Positions 6,403-15,226 of a stretch of 64,000 nucleotides of DNA are shown piece after piece. The translations under genes and the position numbers were made by a program. The notes under the pieces are model-generated. The model was not told the DNA's origin. It did no database searches and saw only the letters and a list, made by a program, of their open reading frames with translations. The stretch's first letter is position 1, and each line of letters starts with the position of its first letter. The DNA comes from Gemmatimonadaceae bacterium (GTDB lineage Bacteria; Gemmatimonadota; Gemmatimonadetes; Gemmatimonadales; Gemmatimonadaceae). The stretch covers positions 206,814 to 270,813 of the forward strand of contig JAICWO010000008.1 in the NCBI GenBank assembly GCA_025934775.1. The letters run 5' to 3'.

Positions 6403-9391
6403 ACGGCATCGGCGGCCGGATCTTCACGACGTTGTGATGCGGCCCGTCGGTGCCGAGCAGCACACCGCGCTCGCGCATCCGATTCGCCACGTACGACGCT
6501 TCGGCGCCGGCAGGCTCCAGTGTCTCGCGATCGCGCACGAGCTCGACGCCTAGGAACAAGCCCGACCCGCGCACATCGCCGACGACGGTGTAGCGCTCGG
6601 CGAGCGGTCGGAGCCGCGCGAGCAGGTACTCGCCCACCTCGCGCGCGTGCTTCTGGAGTTCTTCGTCGCGGATCACGTCGAGCACGGCGAGGCCGATCGC
6701 GCACGATACCGTGTTGCCGCCAAAGGTACTGAAGTACTCCATACCGTTGTCGAACGCATCGGCGATCTCGTGGGTGGTCGCGACGGCGCCGATCGGGTGC
6801 CCGTTGCCGAGCGGCTTGCCCATGACGACGATGTCGGGCACCACCCCCTGATCCTCGAACGCCCAGAAGCTGGTGCCCATGCGCCCGAGCCCGGTCTGCA
6901 CCTCGTCCGCGACGCAGACGCCGCCGGTCATACGTATATACTCATATACGTTCGATAAATAACCGTTCGGAAGCACGATCTGCCCGCCGACGCTGGGGCA
7001 CGTCTCGGCGATGAACGCGCCGGGCGGGCCGCCCTCGCGCTCCATCGCGCGCGCGAGCTCGCCAACCTGCTCGGCGTACTTCGCGCCGGCCTCGGGATCG
7101 CCGCGCTTGTGCGGGCCGCGGTAGTCGTCCGGCAACGGCGCGATGCGCACCCAATGGGGCGCGCCGCCCCCGCCCGGGCCCGCGTGCTTGTACGGGCTGA
7201 TGTCGATCAACGACGTCGTGTTGCCGTGATACGCCGCCTCGAGCACGATCGTCTCGCGGCGGCCGGTGTACGCGCGCGCCAAGCGAAGCGCGAGCTCGTT
7301 GGCCTCGCTCGCCGAGCTCACGAAATAGCACACGTCGAGCGGGCGCGGCAGCGTCGCGGAGAGCCGCGCCGCGTATTCGGCGAGCAGATCGTTCAGATAG
7401 CGCGTGTTGGTGTTGAGCACTCGCATCTGCGCGGCCGCCGCGTCGACGACGCGCGGGTGGCAGTGTCCAACGTGCGGCACGTTGTTGTACGCGTCGACGT
7501 ACAGTCGTCCTTCGTCGTCGTAGAGATACTGCATCCAGCCGCGCACGATCTTGACCGGCTCGCGATACGCGATGCTCAGATTGCCGCCGATGTGCTCGCG
7601 GCGCATCGCCAGCGTCCGTGATCGAGGAGTCGATGCCGCCGCGATTCCCGGTGCGCCAACGAGCAGGTTGGGATCTGGACAGAGCGCCGTCCACACCGTG
7701 CGTTGGCTCGGGCGCGCCACGCCCGGGAAGTCCGTTCCGAGCTCAAGTAGATCGACGATGATCTGGAGATGCAGATGCGGCGTCCAGCCGCCGTTCTCCG
7801 CGGGGACACCCAGCGTCGCGAACTCCTCGCCGGCGCGTACCGATTGGCCCACGGCGACGCGGTCGAGCGATGCGCGACTCAGGTGTCCGTACAACGTGAA
7901 GAACTCCGCGCCGTCGTTCGTCTCGTGGCGGAGAATGATCACGGCGCCGTAATCCTGCGGCGCGTCGTTGTTCGCGCACGCGTGCACCACGCCGTCGAGC
8001 GGCGCGCGGACCGCGGTACCTGCTTCCGCGAACAAGTCGAGACCGATGTGAATCGTACGGTGCTCGTCGTTCGCTCCCGGACCGCCGGCGAATGCCGGCG
8101 CAACGTACAGGAGACGCGGCTCGTCATAACGGCCGACCGCCACGTTGGCGTTCGCGTTCCGCATTGCCGAGAACACGCGCTCGGTGAGATGCGGCTCGTC
8201 GTTGAGAGTCAGGTCGCCGGAAATGAGCGGACTCGCGACGCTGAGATCGAGGACGAGCGGCGGCGCCGTCCGCAGATCCACGCCGAGCACGGGTGCGAAC
8301 GCCGGCTGCGCGCGCAGATGTTCGACCACGCGCCGCGCGCGCGGTACGGGATCCACGTTGGCGGCTTGGCGGAACACCGCTTCGCCGAGCGCGAACGGCG
8401 TGGACGCGAGCGCCGGCAGCAATGCGGCGATCGCCGATTGGCTGATTCCGAGATACTCATTGTCCGGCCGCTGTCGCAGTTGCTCGGCGGCGATGCACGC
8501 ACTCGCGCACAACCGCAGCGAGACGAGGCCGAAGACCGCGCCGAGCTCCGCATCGCCGAGCACACGTTCGTCGGAGTAGCCGCGCACGACCTGTGCGGCA
8601 TCGCCGAGCGGATCCGAGCTGCCGAGAATCACGTAGGCGATCGCGATCGCGAGGTCGCCGACTCGGTAGGTCCACGTCATGTCGCCGAAGTCGACGATGC
8701 CGCTCACCGCCTGCGCGTTCTGATCGACCGCACCGCCCGCGGCGACCAGAACATTGTGATCGTTCAAGTCGCCGTGGATCGCGGTGAGCGGGAGCCTGGC
8801 GAGCAGCGGCGCCGCGTACCGGTCAAACCGCGAGGCGAGCCGGTCGATGGTACGGCGCAGGTCGGCGTCAGCGAGCGCGGGGAGATGGCCATCGACCATC
8901 GCGCGTGCGCGCGCCAGGTCCCAATAGAAATCACGATGGATCGCCGGATGATCGAAGCCGCCGAGCGCGGTGGTCAGCGCCGCGGTCTTGCGGCCGAGGT
9001 CGAGCAGGAGATCGCTCGAGCGCCGGCGTGCCTCCGCCATTCGAATCCCGGCGAGATGCGTGATGCCCCAGATCATGTGTCGCGAACCATCGGGTGCATC
9101 GATGCCTGCGAGCGTCGACCCGTCGCGCATCGCGAGCACGCGCGGTGTCACCGCGAGGCGCTTCGCCACGTGCGCGAGCGCCTTCTGCTGCGCCTCGAGC
9201 ATCGCCCGATCTTCCGCGCCGTTGGCGATCTTGAGCACCATGCGCTCGCCGCCATCAGCCGTGATCAGAAAATTCTGATCGCGCTCGCTCGGCAGCGGCT
9301 CGGCGGTGCCGCGGATCGCGAAATATTCTTCCGCCAGCTCGGCGGCCTGCGCGGCGGACAGGCGGGGCGCGGCCGTCATCGTCTCGGTCAT
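6302..9391 (-). CDS. Fusion protein: APH-type kinase, M23 peptidase-like domain and class III aminotransferase
   Basis: 1029 residues in three domains. Residues 1-~330 are an aminoglycoside/choline kinase fold: K54, catalytic loop HGDLNDHN (206-213) and Mg-binding VDFGD (D234). Residues ~440-545 are an M23 (LytM) fold with all metal-site residues visible: H448 and D452 in HIGLDLF, H503 in YGHLS, H539 and H541 in HLHLQ. Residues ~600-1029 are a class III PLP aminotransferase: [31 protein letters not shown] and the Schiff-base lysine K859 in [10 protein letters not shown]. The aminotransferase part resembles ethanolamine-phosphate/hydroxylysine-phosphate phospho-lyase relatives (AGXT2L type), which fits an attached kinase that would phosphorylate an amino alcohol first; the substrate is inferred. 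No signal peptide. The gene starts 6 bp after the lipoprotein gene. Confidence 0.93.
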   Translation of the reverse strand: MTETMTAAPRLSAAQAAELAEEYFAIRGTAEPLPSERDQNFLITADGGERMVLKIANGAEDRAMLEAQQKALAHVAKRLAVTPRVLAMRDGSTLAGIDAPDGSRHMIWGITHLAGIRMAEARRRSSDLLLDLGRKTAALTTALGGFDHPAIHRDFYWDLARARAMVDGHLPALADADLRRTIDRLASRFDRYAAPLLARLPLTAIHGDLNDHNVLVAAGGAVDQNAQAVSGIVDFGDMTWTYRVGDLAIAIAYVILGSSDPLGDAAQVVRGYSDERVLGDAELGAVFGLVSLRLCASACIAAEQLRQRPDNEYLGISQSAIAALLPALASTPFALGEAVFRQAANVDPVPRARRVVEHLRAQPAFAPVLGVDLRTAPPLVLDLSVASPLISGDLTLNDEPHLTERVFSAMRNANANVAVGRYDEPRLLYVAPAFAGGPGANDEHRTIHIGLDLFAEAGTAVRAPLDGVVHACANNDAPQDYGAVIILRHETNDGAEFFTLYGHLSRASLDRVAVGQSVRAGEEFATLGVPAENGGWTPHLHLQIIVDLLELGTDFPGVARPSQRTVWTALCPDPNLLVGAPGIAAASTPRSRTLAMRREHIGGNLSIAYREPVKIVRGWMQYLYDDEGRLYVDAYNNVPHVGHCHPRVVDAAAAQMRVLNTNTRYLNDLLAEYAARLSATLPRPLDVCYFVSSASEANELALRLARAYTGRRETIVLEAAYHGNTTSLIDISPYKHAGPGGGGAPHWVRIAPLPDDYRGPHKRGDPEAGAKYAEQVGELARAMEREGGPPGAFIAETCPSVGGQIVLPNGYLSNVYEYIRMTGGVCVADEVQTGLGRMGTSFWAFEDQGVVPDIVVMGKPLGNGHPIGAVATTHEIADAFDNGMEYFSTFGGNTVSCAIGLAVLDVIRDEELQKHAREVGEYLLARLRPLAERYTVVGDVRGSGLFLGVELVRDRETLEPAGAEASYVANRMRERGVLLGTDGPHHNVVKIRPPMPFTMRDADVLVRELERALGELPECSAPGRDSDRA

Positions 9392-9397
9392 GCGCGA

Positions 9398-9958
9398 TCA
9401 GCGCGGCTCGCCGCGAACTTCCTTCGGAATGCGGCCTTCGGCCACGGCGCGCCAGCGATCGCCGCTCCCCACGATCTTGTACGCGCGCTCGAAGCGCAGC
9501 GTCTCGGAGATTCCGGAGGCTGGGGTATCGTATTTCTGCGCATAGAGGTACACCTCGACCGTATCGCCGCCGACCTTGAAGACCGGCGAGAAGCGCACGA
9601 CATACCCGGGGAGGTCGGCTTTGCAGTGCACGGTGCCGCGCACGCCCGTGAGCGGCGGTTCACACGTGCCTTTCACCGCGCCGTTGCGGCGCATCGCCGT
9701 CCGGACGTCACTGGGAAGCTCACCCGCCGACGCGAGGCCGATGTCTCGCGGGAGCAATCGCCCGTCGAGGAGCAGCGAGAGTGATGGATCGTCGATATCG
9801 AACGAGCCCCGCGCCGCGGCTTCGTAGATGCGCGCCTGCGTGGCCGCGGGCACCGATTCGACACTGAGGCCGTGGCCGCGGATGCTGGTGTCTTCCTTGG
9901 TGCACGCGGCCACCGCGATCGCGGCGAGCATGGCGATGCAGATGGTGGCGCGTCGCAT
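9398..9958 (-). CDS. Putative lipoprotein, unknown function
   Basis: 186 residues with a signal sequence and lipobox (ICIAMLAAIAVAACTKED, Cys at about 19). The mature part has a pair of cysteines (GTCEPP and GTVHCKAD) and beta-rich segments such as PGYVVRFSPVFKVGGDTVEVYLY, ending in RWRAVAEGRIPKEVRGEPR. No family was recognised. It lies 6 bp upstream of the kinase/M23/aminotransferase fusion on the same strand and is presumably co-transcribed. The preceding gene on that strand is separated by a strong hairpin terminator, so transcription of this pair probably begins in the short gap upstream of 9958. Confidence 0.75.
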   Translation of the reverse strand: MRRATICIAMLAAIAVAACTKEDTSIRGHGLSVESVPAATQARIYEAAARGSFDIDDPSLSLLLDGRLLPRDIGLASAGELPSDVRTAMRRNGAVKGTCEPPLTGVRGTVHCKADLPGYVVRFSPVFKVGGDTVEVYLYAQKYDTPASGISETLRFERAYKIVGSGDRWRAVAEGRIPKEVRGEPR

Positions 9959-9974
9959 ACACCAAGTTAAGACG

Positions 9975-10005
9975 AGAGCCCCTCGGACGAAATCCGAGGG
10001 GCTCT
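9975..10005 (-). terminator. Strong hairpin terminator after the Arg/Asp-rich gene
   Basis: A 13-bp perfect stem (9975-9987 with 9993-10005) encloses a 5-nt loop CGAAA. It sits 17 bp downstream of the stop of the minus-strand gene ending at 10023. On the minus strand the following bases (CGTCTTAACTT) contain only a weak T tract. It separates that gene from the lipoprotein/aminotransferase pair. Confidence 0.75.
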
Positions 10006-10022
10006 GGCCTGTCCGGTAGAGA

Positions 10023-10547
10023 TTATCGATCGTCGCCGTCGCGATCGCGATCGTGCTTCGACTTCTTGAATTTCATCGCGTGACCGTGGCCGCGACGCGC
10101 GTTCTGCAACCGATCGTCCGCGTCGCCGTCGTCGCGACGGCTGCGGCACACCGTCCTGAGATCGCCATCGCGATCGGTGATCCGCGAGCACTGCTGGCCG
10201 TTCGGCAGCGTGTTGCGATTCGGGTAGTACACCGTACGGCTCGGGTAGCGCGATCCATTCGGATAGACGACCTGTCCATTCGGCAACACGACCGCCCCGT
10301 TCGGAAGGTTGTAGCCGCCGTTCTGCCCGTAGCGGCCGTCGCGATCGTCACGATCTCCGTCGCGGTCACGATCGCGATCGTTGCGCCGATGCTGCGCCGC
10401 GATGACCTGTCCAGGCGGAACACCGCCGACTCCCAGACCACGGCCGCGATTATCGTCGCGATCGTGATCGTGGCCGCGCCCCTGCGCCATCGCCGGCATT
10501 GCGGTCGCGCATATCGCGAATGCTGCAATGAGCTCGAGTTTGCGCAT
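10023..10547 (-). CDS. Secreted low-complexity Arg/Asp-rich protein
   Basis: 174 residues from the ATG at 10547. That ATG is preceded by a perfect AGGAGG at 10557-10552 (4-nt spacer), better placed for it than for the in-frame TTG at 10550. A signal peptide (LIAAFAICATAMPAMAQG) is followed by a region dominated by alternating Arg and Asp (DRDRDRDGDRDDRDGR). A short repeat region follows, built on (L/Y)PNG (NLPNGAVVLPNGQVVYPNG), with a Cys pair further on and a second RD tail. No enzymatic family was recognised. The composition suggests a disordered polyampholyte in the periplasm or envelope. An open frame of similar size exists on the other strand but has no signal peptide and no SD, so this strand is preferred. 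Confidence 0.75.
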   Translation of the reverse strand: MRKLELIAAFAICATAMPAMAQGRGHDHDRDDNRGRGLGVGGVPPGQVIAAQHRRNDRDRDRDGDRDDRDGRYGQNGGYNLPNGAVVLPNGQVVYPNGSRYPSRTVYYPNRNTLPNGQQCSRITDRDGDLRTVCRSRRDDGDADDRLQNARRGHGHAMKFKKSKHDRDRDGDDR

Positions 10548-10551
10548 CAAG

Positions 10552-10557
10552 CCTCCT
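10552..10557 (-). promoter_or_regulatory. Ribosome binding site AGGAGG
   Basis: Perfect AGGAGG on the minus strand, 4 nt before the ATG at 10547. It is one of few strong Shine-Dalgarno sequences in the window and decides the start and strand of this gene. Confidence 0.65.
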
Positions 10558-10747
10558 GTTGATGTACTGCATGCACGAGTGAACGCACGCTCGGTGCCGC
10601 GTGTCGCGTCGCCCGCGCGGGAATCAAGTGCAGCACACGCAACGATTTGCTGGATTCGTGATGCGTATCACGCGCGAAAAATCGTCCATTTCCGGTGGCA
10701 AACACGTCCATAGGCGAGGACGCTCAGGCGCGGCGGGACAACAGCCG

Positions 10748-12157
10748 TCATTCCGACGAGCGGAGCGGCGAGCTCGCGGCCCGCGGCTTCCGCCAGAACT
10801 GGTACGCGATCACGCCCAGCGCGAGAATGCCAACGCCGATGCCGGCGTTCTTCGGGTAGCGTACGATCGTCGTGAGCGACACGGCCCAACAGGCGAGCAC
10901 GAAAACGCACGTCGTGATCGGATGCCACGGCACGCGCACGAGATCCCGCTCCTCGTCGGATCGCGTCGCGCGAGCCGCGCGCGCGGCGCGCGCGCGAAAG
11001 ACCAGAAGCGCCGCGCCGGTGAGTCCGAAGAAGAAGACGTCGAGCGACTCGACGTAGTTTAGAATTTGATCATACTTGCCCGTGAGCGCGATCACCGCCG
11101 CCCAGACCCCCTGGAGCACGATCGCCACCACCGGAACGCGCGAGCGCGGATCGAGCTTGCCGACGACGTCGAAGAACACGCCATCGCGCGCCATCGCGTA
11201 GTACACTCGCGGCGCCGTGAGCACGCTCTGGCTCAGGAAGCCCACCGTCGAGATCGCGATGCCGAGCGCGATCAACCGTGCGCCGCGCTCGCCGAGTCCC
11301 AGACGCATCACCTCGGAGGCGGGCGTGTTCGTCGCCGCGAGCCCGTCGATTCCGAGCACGTGCTGGCAGACCCACGACACGGTGAGATACAGGATGATCA
11401 CGCCGATCACACCGATCAACAGACCGCGCGGGAGATCGCGCCGCGGATTTCGCATCTCTCCGCTGACGAAGCTCGCGGTCTGCCAGCCGCCGTACGCGAA
11501 CAGCACCGGGATCATCGCCGTCGCGAGTCCGACGACTCCTCCGCTCGGCGTCGCCGGCTGCACGTGCGCCGCGCTGTGCGGCACGGTCGGCGCCATCAAC
11601 CCGACGCCGATGAGCGCCGCGATCGCGGCGAGCTTGGTCAGCATCAACGCGCTCTGCACGTTGCTGCCCGCGCGAACGCCGAGGCAGTTGATCACGGTGA
11701 GCGCGCCGAGCGCGAGCGCCGCGACCGCCTGCTCGGAAAGACCGATCCCGCTCAACTCGCGGAAGTAGCGCCCGAAGATGATCGCGGCGCCCGCCATCCC
11801 GCCCGTCTGCGTCACGAGCAGCAGCGACCATCCATATAGGAATGCGACCATCGGATGGTACGCATCGCGGAGGTACGCGTACTGCCCGCCCACGTTCGGA
11901 CGCAGCACCGCGAGCTCGGCATAGACGAACGCGCCGATGAGTGCGATCGCGCCGCCGATCACCCACGCGCCGAGTGCGAGCGCCGGCGTGTGCACCTGGC
12001 GCGCGACGACGCTCGGATTGACGAAGATGCCGGCGCCGATGATCCCGCCCATCACGATCATCGTCGCGTCGAACGCGCCGAGTTTGCGGGCGAGCGTCGG
12101 TTCGCCAGTCGCGACGGCGCCGTCGCCAGCCGCCTTCACCGAGGTGGGGGTATCCAT
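10748..12157 (-). CDS. APC family amino acid permease
   Basis: 469 residues with about twelve hydrophobic segments. The N-terminal signature is GGIIGAGIFVNPSVVARQV at about residue 37, the unwound TM1 substrate site of APC transporters, followed by ELAVLRPNVGGQYAYLRDAY, the LAT-type consensus. This places it near the SteT/LAT group of amino acid exchangers; the substrate is unknown. The C-terminus (RAASSPLRSSE) is encoded by a partial copy of the dispersed GTCATTCCGA palindrome, suggesting the original stop was displaced. The gene is divergent from the ECF sigma operon. The ~200 bp between its stop and the upstream end of the Arg/Asp-rich gene holds nothing recognisable. Confidence 0.93.
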   Translation of the reverse strand: MDTPTSVKAAGDGAVATGEPTLARKLGAFDATMIVMGGIIGAGIFVNPSVVARQVHTPALALGAWVIGGAIALIGAFVYAELAVLRPNVGGQYAYLRDAYHPMVAFLYGWSLLLVTQTGGMAGAAIIFGRYFRELSGIGLSEQAVAALALGALTVINCLGVRAGSNVQSALMLTKLAAIAALIGVGLMAPTVPHSAAHVQPATPSGGVVGLATAMIPVLFAYGGWQTASFVSGEMRNPRRDLPRGLLIGVIGVIILYLTVSWVCQHVLGIDGLAATNTPASEVMRLGLGERGARLIALGIAISTVGFLSQSVLTAPRVYYAMARDGVFFDVVGKLDPRSRVPVVAIVLQGVWAAVIALTGKYDQILNYVESLDVFFFGLTGAALLVFRARAARAARATRSDEERDLVRVPWHPITTCVFVLACWAVSLTTIVRYPKNAGIGVGILALGVIAYQFWRKPRAASSPLRSSE

Positions 12158-12360
12158 GCCGGCGGGACGTTACCCGCCGAATCCGCCTCGGTCAACTCGC
12201 GCGTCCGCGGGGTCACGGCGTAGCTGACGACGCCGTGGATGCTGAGGAGCGCGAGCGCGCGCGCCGACCGGCTGGCCTGTCCCCGTGCCGGCAGCGACAT
12301 TCGCTCGAGACGGGGGCCGAGCGAACGCTTTCGCCGATCCGTGCATCTAACCGGCATCAC

Positions 12361-12942
12361 GTGACCAGAACCGCATTTGCCGTTTCCTCCGCCTATCAGG
12401 TGAGTGAACCCGATCTGATCGCCCGGGTCCTCGCCGGTGACCGGGTCGCCGCGCGCGAGCTGTACGACGCGCACGCGCCCCGCGTGTACCGGCTCGCCTA
12501 TCGGCTGACCGGCGACGCGGATCTGGCGCGGGAGTTCACGCAGGACACGTTCGTGCGGGCCTTTGGTCAGCTCGATCGGTTTCGCGGGGACTCGGCGCTG
12601 TCGACGTGGCTGCACCGCATCACGGTCACGGTGGTCGCGAACGCGATGCGCCGCGTCAAACGGTTCAGGGAGCGGGAGACGGACCTCGAGGACGTTCATC
12701 CCGCGCGATCCGACGGCGCGTCGGTCGACCCGGTGCTGCGCGACCGGCTGCATCGCGCGATCGACGCACTGCCGGACGCGTATCGCACCACGCTGATCAT
12801 GCACGACATCGAAGGCTACACGCACACGGAGATCGCCGACGTCCTCGGCGTGGCGGAAGGGACTTGCAAGAGCCGGCTCTCGCAAGCACGCGCGCAACTC
12901 CGCGCCGTGCTCGCGGATCTGGCACCGGAGTCGGGATCATGA
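12361..12942 (+). CDS. ECF-type RNA polymerase sigma factor
   Basis: 193 residues from a GTG at 12361. The frame is open further upstream to 12235 without similarity, and another GTG at 12400 is also possible. Sigma region 2 is clear (ARELYDAHAPRVYRLAYRLT, then DLAREFTQDTFVRAF with the -10 recognition helix). Region 4 is ALPDAYRTTLIMHDIEGYTH, TEIADVLGVAEGTCKSRLSQ. The stop overlaps the next start as ATGA, and that gene encodes a single-pass membrane protein, the usual sigma/anti-sigma layout. The operon continues into two exported HEAT-repeat proteins, suggesting control of an envelope function. No promoter of its own could be recognised. Confidence 0.94.
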   Translation: MTRTAFAVSSAYQVSEPDLIARVLAGDRVAARELYDAHAPRVYRLAYRLTGDADLAREFTQDTFVRAFGQLDRFRGDSALSTWLHRITVTVVANAMRRVKRFRERETDLEDVHPARSDGASVDPVLRDRLHRAIDALPDAYRTTLIMHDIEGYTHTEIADVLGVAEGTCKSRLSQARAQLRAVLADLAPESGS

Positions 12943-13553
12943 GCAACGACAAATTCGACGAGTTGATGCGCGACGCAGCGCACACGTACAATCCGCCATC
13001 CGAGCCGCCGCTCGACGAGATGTGGAGCGCGATCGCGCCGCGCATACGTCCCGTGCGCGGGTCGACCACGGCGGTGCGCATCTGGCTGCTCGCCGCGGCG
13101 ATGCTCGTGATTGGCGTCGGCATCGGTCGCATGTCGACGTCGATGCGGCCGATCGGTCCGACATCCACGCCAACGCCCGTGCGCGAGACCGCGGGCGTGG
13201 GCGCCGTCGCGAACGACGAGCCGTACGACGCGGCGACGGAACGGTATCTCGGCCAGACGGCGGCGCTGCTCATCGCGCTGCCGGCATCCATGAAGTCCGG
13301 GCAGGCGGACTCGCAGCTGGTGAATCGCGCGAACGAGCTGCTCACGACCACGCGGCTGCTCATGGATTCTCCCGCCGCGAATGACGCATCGATGCACAGC
13401 CTGCTCGAGGATCTCGAGCTGGTGCTCGTGCAAGTGGTGCGGCTGCAGACGAATCACAGCCGCACGGATCTCGATCTGATCAATCAGGCAATGGAGCAGC
13501 ACGACGTCATCCCGCGGCTGCGCACGGCGGCCGCTGACATTTCTGCGAACTGA
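12939..13553 (+). CDS. Putative anti-sigma factor, single-pass membrane protein
   Basis: 204 residues starting at an ATG that overlaps the sigma factor stop by 4 bp. A short cytoplasmic part (~45 residues, FDELMRDAAHTYNPPSEPPL) is followed by one transmembrane segment (AVRIWLLAAAMLVIGVGIGR, about 45-64). A ~140-residue extracytoplasmic domain rich in helices follows (ERYLGQTAALLIALPASMKS, LLEDLELVLVQVVRLQ). No zinc-binding ZAS motif (HxxxCxxC) is visible, so the assignment rests on topology and coupling with the sigma gene. Family known: anti-sigma factors of ECF groups are often such one-span proteins. It ends 11 bp before the first HEAT-repeat gene. Confidence 0.72.
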   Translation: MSNDKFDELMRDAAHTYNPPSEPPLDEMWSAIAPRIRPVRGSTTAVRIWLLAAAMLVIGVGIGRMSTSMRPIGPTSTPTPVRETAGVGAVANDEPYDAATERYLGQTAALLIALPASMKSGQADSQLVNRANELLTTTRLLMDSPAANDASMHSLLEDLELVLVQVVRLQTNHSRTDLDLINQAMEQHDVIPRLRTAAADISAN

Positions 13554-13564
13554 GGAGAGGAGCG

Positions 13565-15226
13565 ATGAAACGGATCACGCTCGCCATTGTGATTTTCAGC
13601 GCCGCGGCGGCGCACGCGCAGCAGCCCACGCCGCCGGCACAGCCGGCACGACCGGCGCCCCCCGCCCGCGCGCCGAGCCTCGATCTACTCGATCCCGCGC
13701 AACTGACCGACGAGATGCTCCGCGCCGCGGATGCCCTTCGCGACGTGGACATCCAACGGGTGGACATGGAGCAGGCCCGCGAGCAGATGCGTGACGCCGC
13801 GCAGGCGATGCGGCTGATGGACGCGGATCAGATCCGCGAGCAGGCACGCGTCGCGACGGAAAACGCGCGCATCGCCCAGCTGACGTTGGCCGCGCCGGTC
13901 TCCCAGCTCTCGTCGATGCGCGTCGACATGGGATCCACGGATCCGTGGATGAAGGTGCGGCCGCGTGCGCCGTGGGCCCAGGGCGATCCCGCGGATTCGT
14001 TGTATCGCGTCGCGCGAGACACGTTCAACCGCGGCGACTACCGCCGCGCCGCCGACATCTTCGCCAGTCTCGCGAAATCGTTCCCGCGATCGGCCTACGT
14101 GAGCGATGCCACCTACTTCGAAGCGTACGCGCGCTATCGCCTCGGCTCGACCGACGATCTGAAAGCGGCGGCGAAGCTGCTCGAGCCGCTCGCCGCCAAG
14201 ACGGCGGATGACTCGCGCCGCGGACGCGACCTCGACGCGCCGGCACTGTATGCGCGGATCAATCACGCCCTCGCGCTGCGCGGCGATCGTGACGCGGCCG
14301 CGGTGATCGAGAAGCAGGCGACGCAAGCCGGTGCGCCGTGCGATCAGGAGGACCTCTCCGTTCAGGCTGAAGCGCTCAACGCGCTCAGTCAGATGGATCC
14401 GAACGCGGCGCTCGTTCCCATTCGGAAAGTGCTGGCGCGGAAGGACGAGTGCTCCGCGACGCTCCGTCGCAACGCGCTCTTCATCCTCGCGCGCCGCGCC
14501 GATACGGCCTCGGCGAACCTGGTGCTCGCCGCCGCGAAATCCGATCCGAGCGTCGACGTGCGCACCAACGCGATCATGTGGCTGCCGCGCCTCTCGGGCG
14601 ACGCGGGAATCGCCGCGCTCGAAGACATGCTGAAATCAGACAACGACATTCGCATTCAACGCGCCGCGGTGCGGGCCCTGACGACGAGCGACAATCCGCG
14701 CGCGCACCAGAGCATGCGGTCGTTCGCCGAGCGAAAGGACGCGCCGATGGATCTGCGCGTCGAGGTGGTCAACAGCATGAACGGCGACCGCGCCACCGGG
14801 GACGACGCGGCGTGGCTGAAGACGTTGTTCACGCAATCCGACGACGAGCGCCTGAAGAGCGCGATCGTGAACACGGTCGCGCGCATCGGCGGGAACGACA
14901 ACGATCAGTGGCTGCTGTCGCTCGCGAAGAACTCGAACGAATCGACCAGCGTACGTGCGACGGCGGTGTCGCGGCTCAGCCGCTCCGGGCTCTCGGTTGC
15001 CGAACTGGCGAAGCTGTACGATCAGGCGGACTCGCGCGGCTTGCGCGATCAGTTGATCATCGCGTTCGCGAATCGCACAGAGCCCGAGGCGACGGACAAG
15101 TTGGTCGAGATCGCGAAGAGCGGCACCGACTACGACCTGCGCCGCGCCGCGATCCGCGCCCTCTCGCGCAAGAAGGACCCGCGCGCCCAGAAAGCCATCA
15201 TCGACCTCATCGACAAAAATCCATGA
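13565..15226 (+). CDS. Exported HEAT-repeat protein with TPR-like region
   Basis: 553 residues. A signal peptide (ITLAIVIFSAAAAHAQQ) is followed by a Pro/Ala linker. A segment resembling the YbgF/tetratricopeptide motif (DSLYRVARDTFNRGDYRRAA, FPRSAYVSDATYFEAYARYR) comes next, and the C-terminal ~250 residues are tandem HEAT repeats (for example LRRNALFILARR, VDVRTNAIMWLPRLSG, LRRAAIRALSRKKDPRAQKA). Such proteins are protein-interaction scaffolds; here it would work in the periplasm. GAGGAG lies just before the start at 13565. Its stop overlaps the next gene's start (ATGA), and the two proteins share the same C-terminal repeat logic, so they probably act together under the operon's sigma/anti-sigma pair. 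Confidence 0.86.
   Translation: MKRITLAIVIFSAAAAHAQQPTPPAQPARPAPPARAPSLDLLDPAQLTDEMLRAADALRDVDIQRVDMEQAREQMRDAAQAMRLMDADQIREQARVATENARIAQLTLAAPVSQLSSMRVDMGSTDPWMKVRPRAPWAQGDPADSLYRVARDTFNRGDYRRAADIFASLAKSFPRSAYVSDATYFEAYARYRLGSTDDLKAAAKLLEPLAAKTADDSRRGRDLDAPALYARINHALALRGDRDAAAVIEKQATQAGAPCDQEDLSVQAEALNALSQMDPNAALVPIRKVLARKDECSATLRRNALFILARRADTASANLVLAAAKSDPSVDVRTNAIMWLPRLSGDAGIAALEDMLKSDNDIRIQRAAVRALTTSDNPRAHQSMRSFAERKDAPMDLRVEVVNSMNGDRATGDDAAWLKTLFTQSDDERLKSAIVNTVARIGGNDNDQWLLSLAKNSNESTSVRATAVSRLSRSGLSVAELAKLYDQADSRGLRDQLIIAFANRTEPEATDKLVEIAKSGTDYDLRRAAIRALSRKKDPRAQKAIIDLIDKNP

Noticed and set aside
7769..9784. 671-residue open frame on the plus strand opposite the kinase/M23/aminotransferase gene
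   Set aside because: Composition is shadow-like and no motif was found; the minus strand shows three complete enzyme domains.
10053..10562. Hydrophobic 169-residue plus-strand frame opposite the Arg/Asp-rich gene
   Set aside because: Its Val/Ile/Ala repeats are the reverse complement of RD codons; the minus strand has a signal peptide and a perfect SD.
12136..12897. 253-residue frame on the minus strand opposite the ECF sigma factor
   Set aside because: Residues are Arg/Val/Asp-rich without a fold; the sigma factor is unambiguous and coupled to the next gene.
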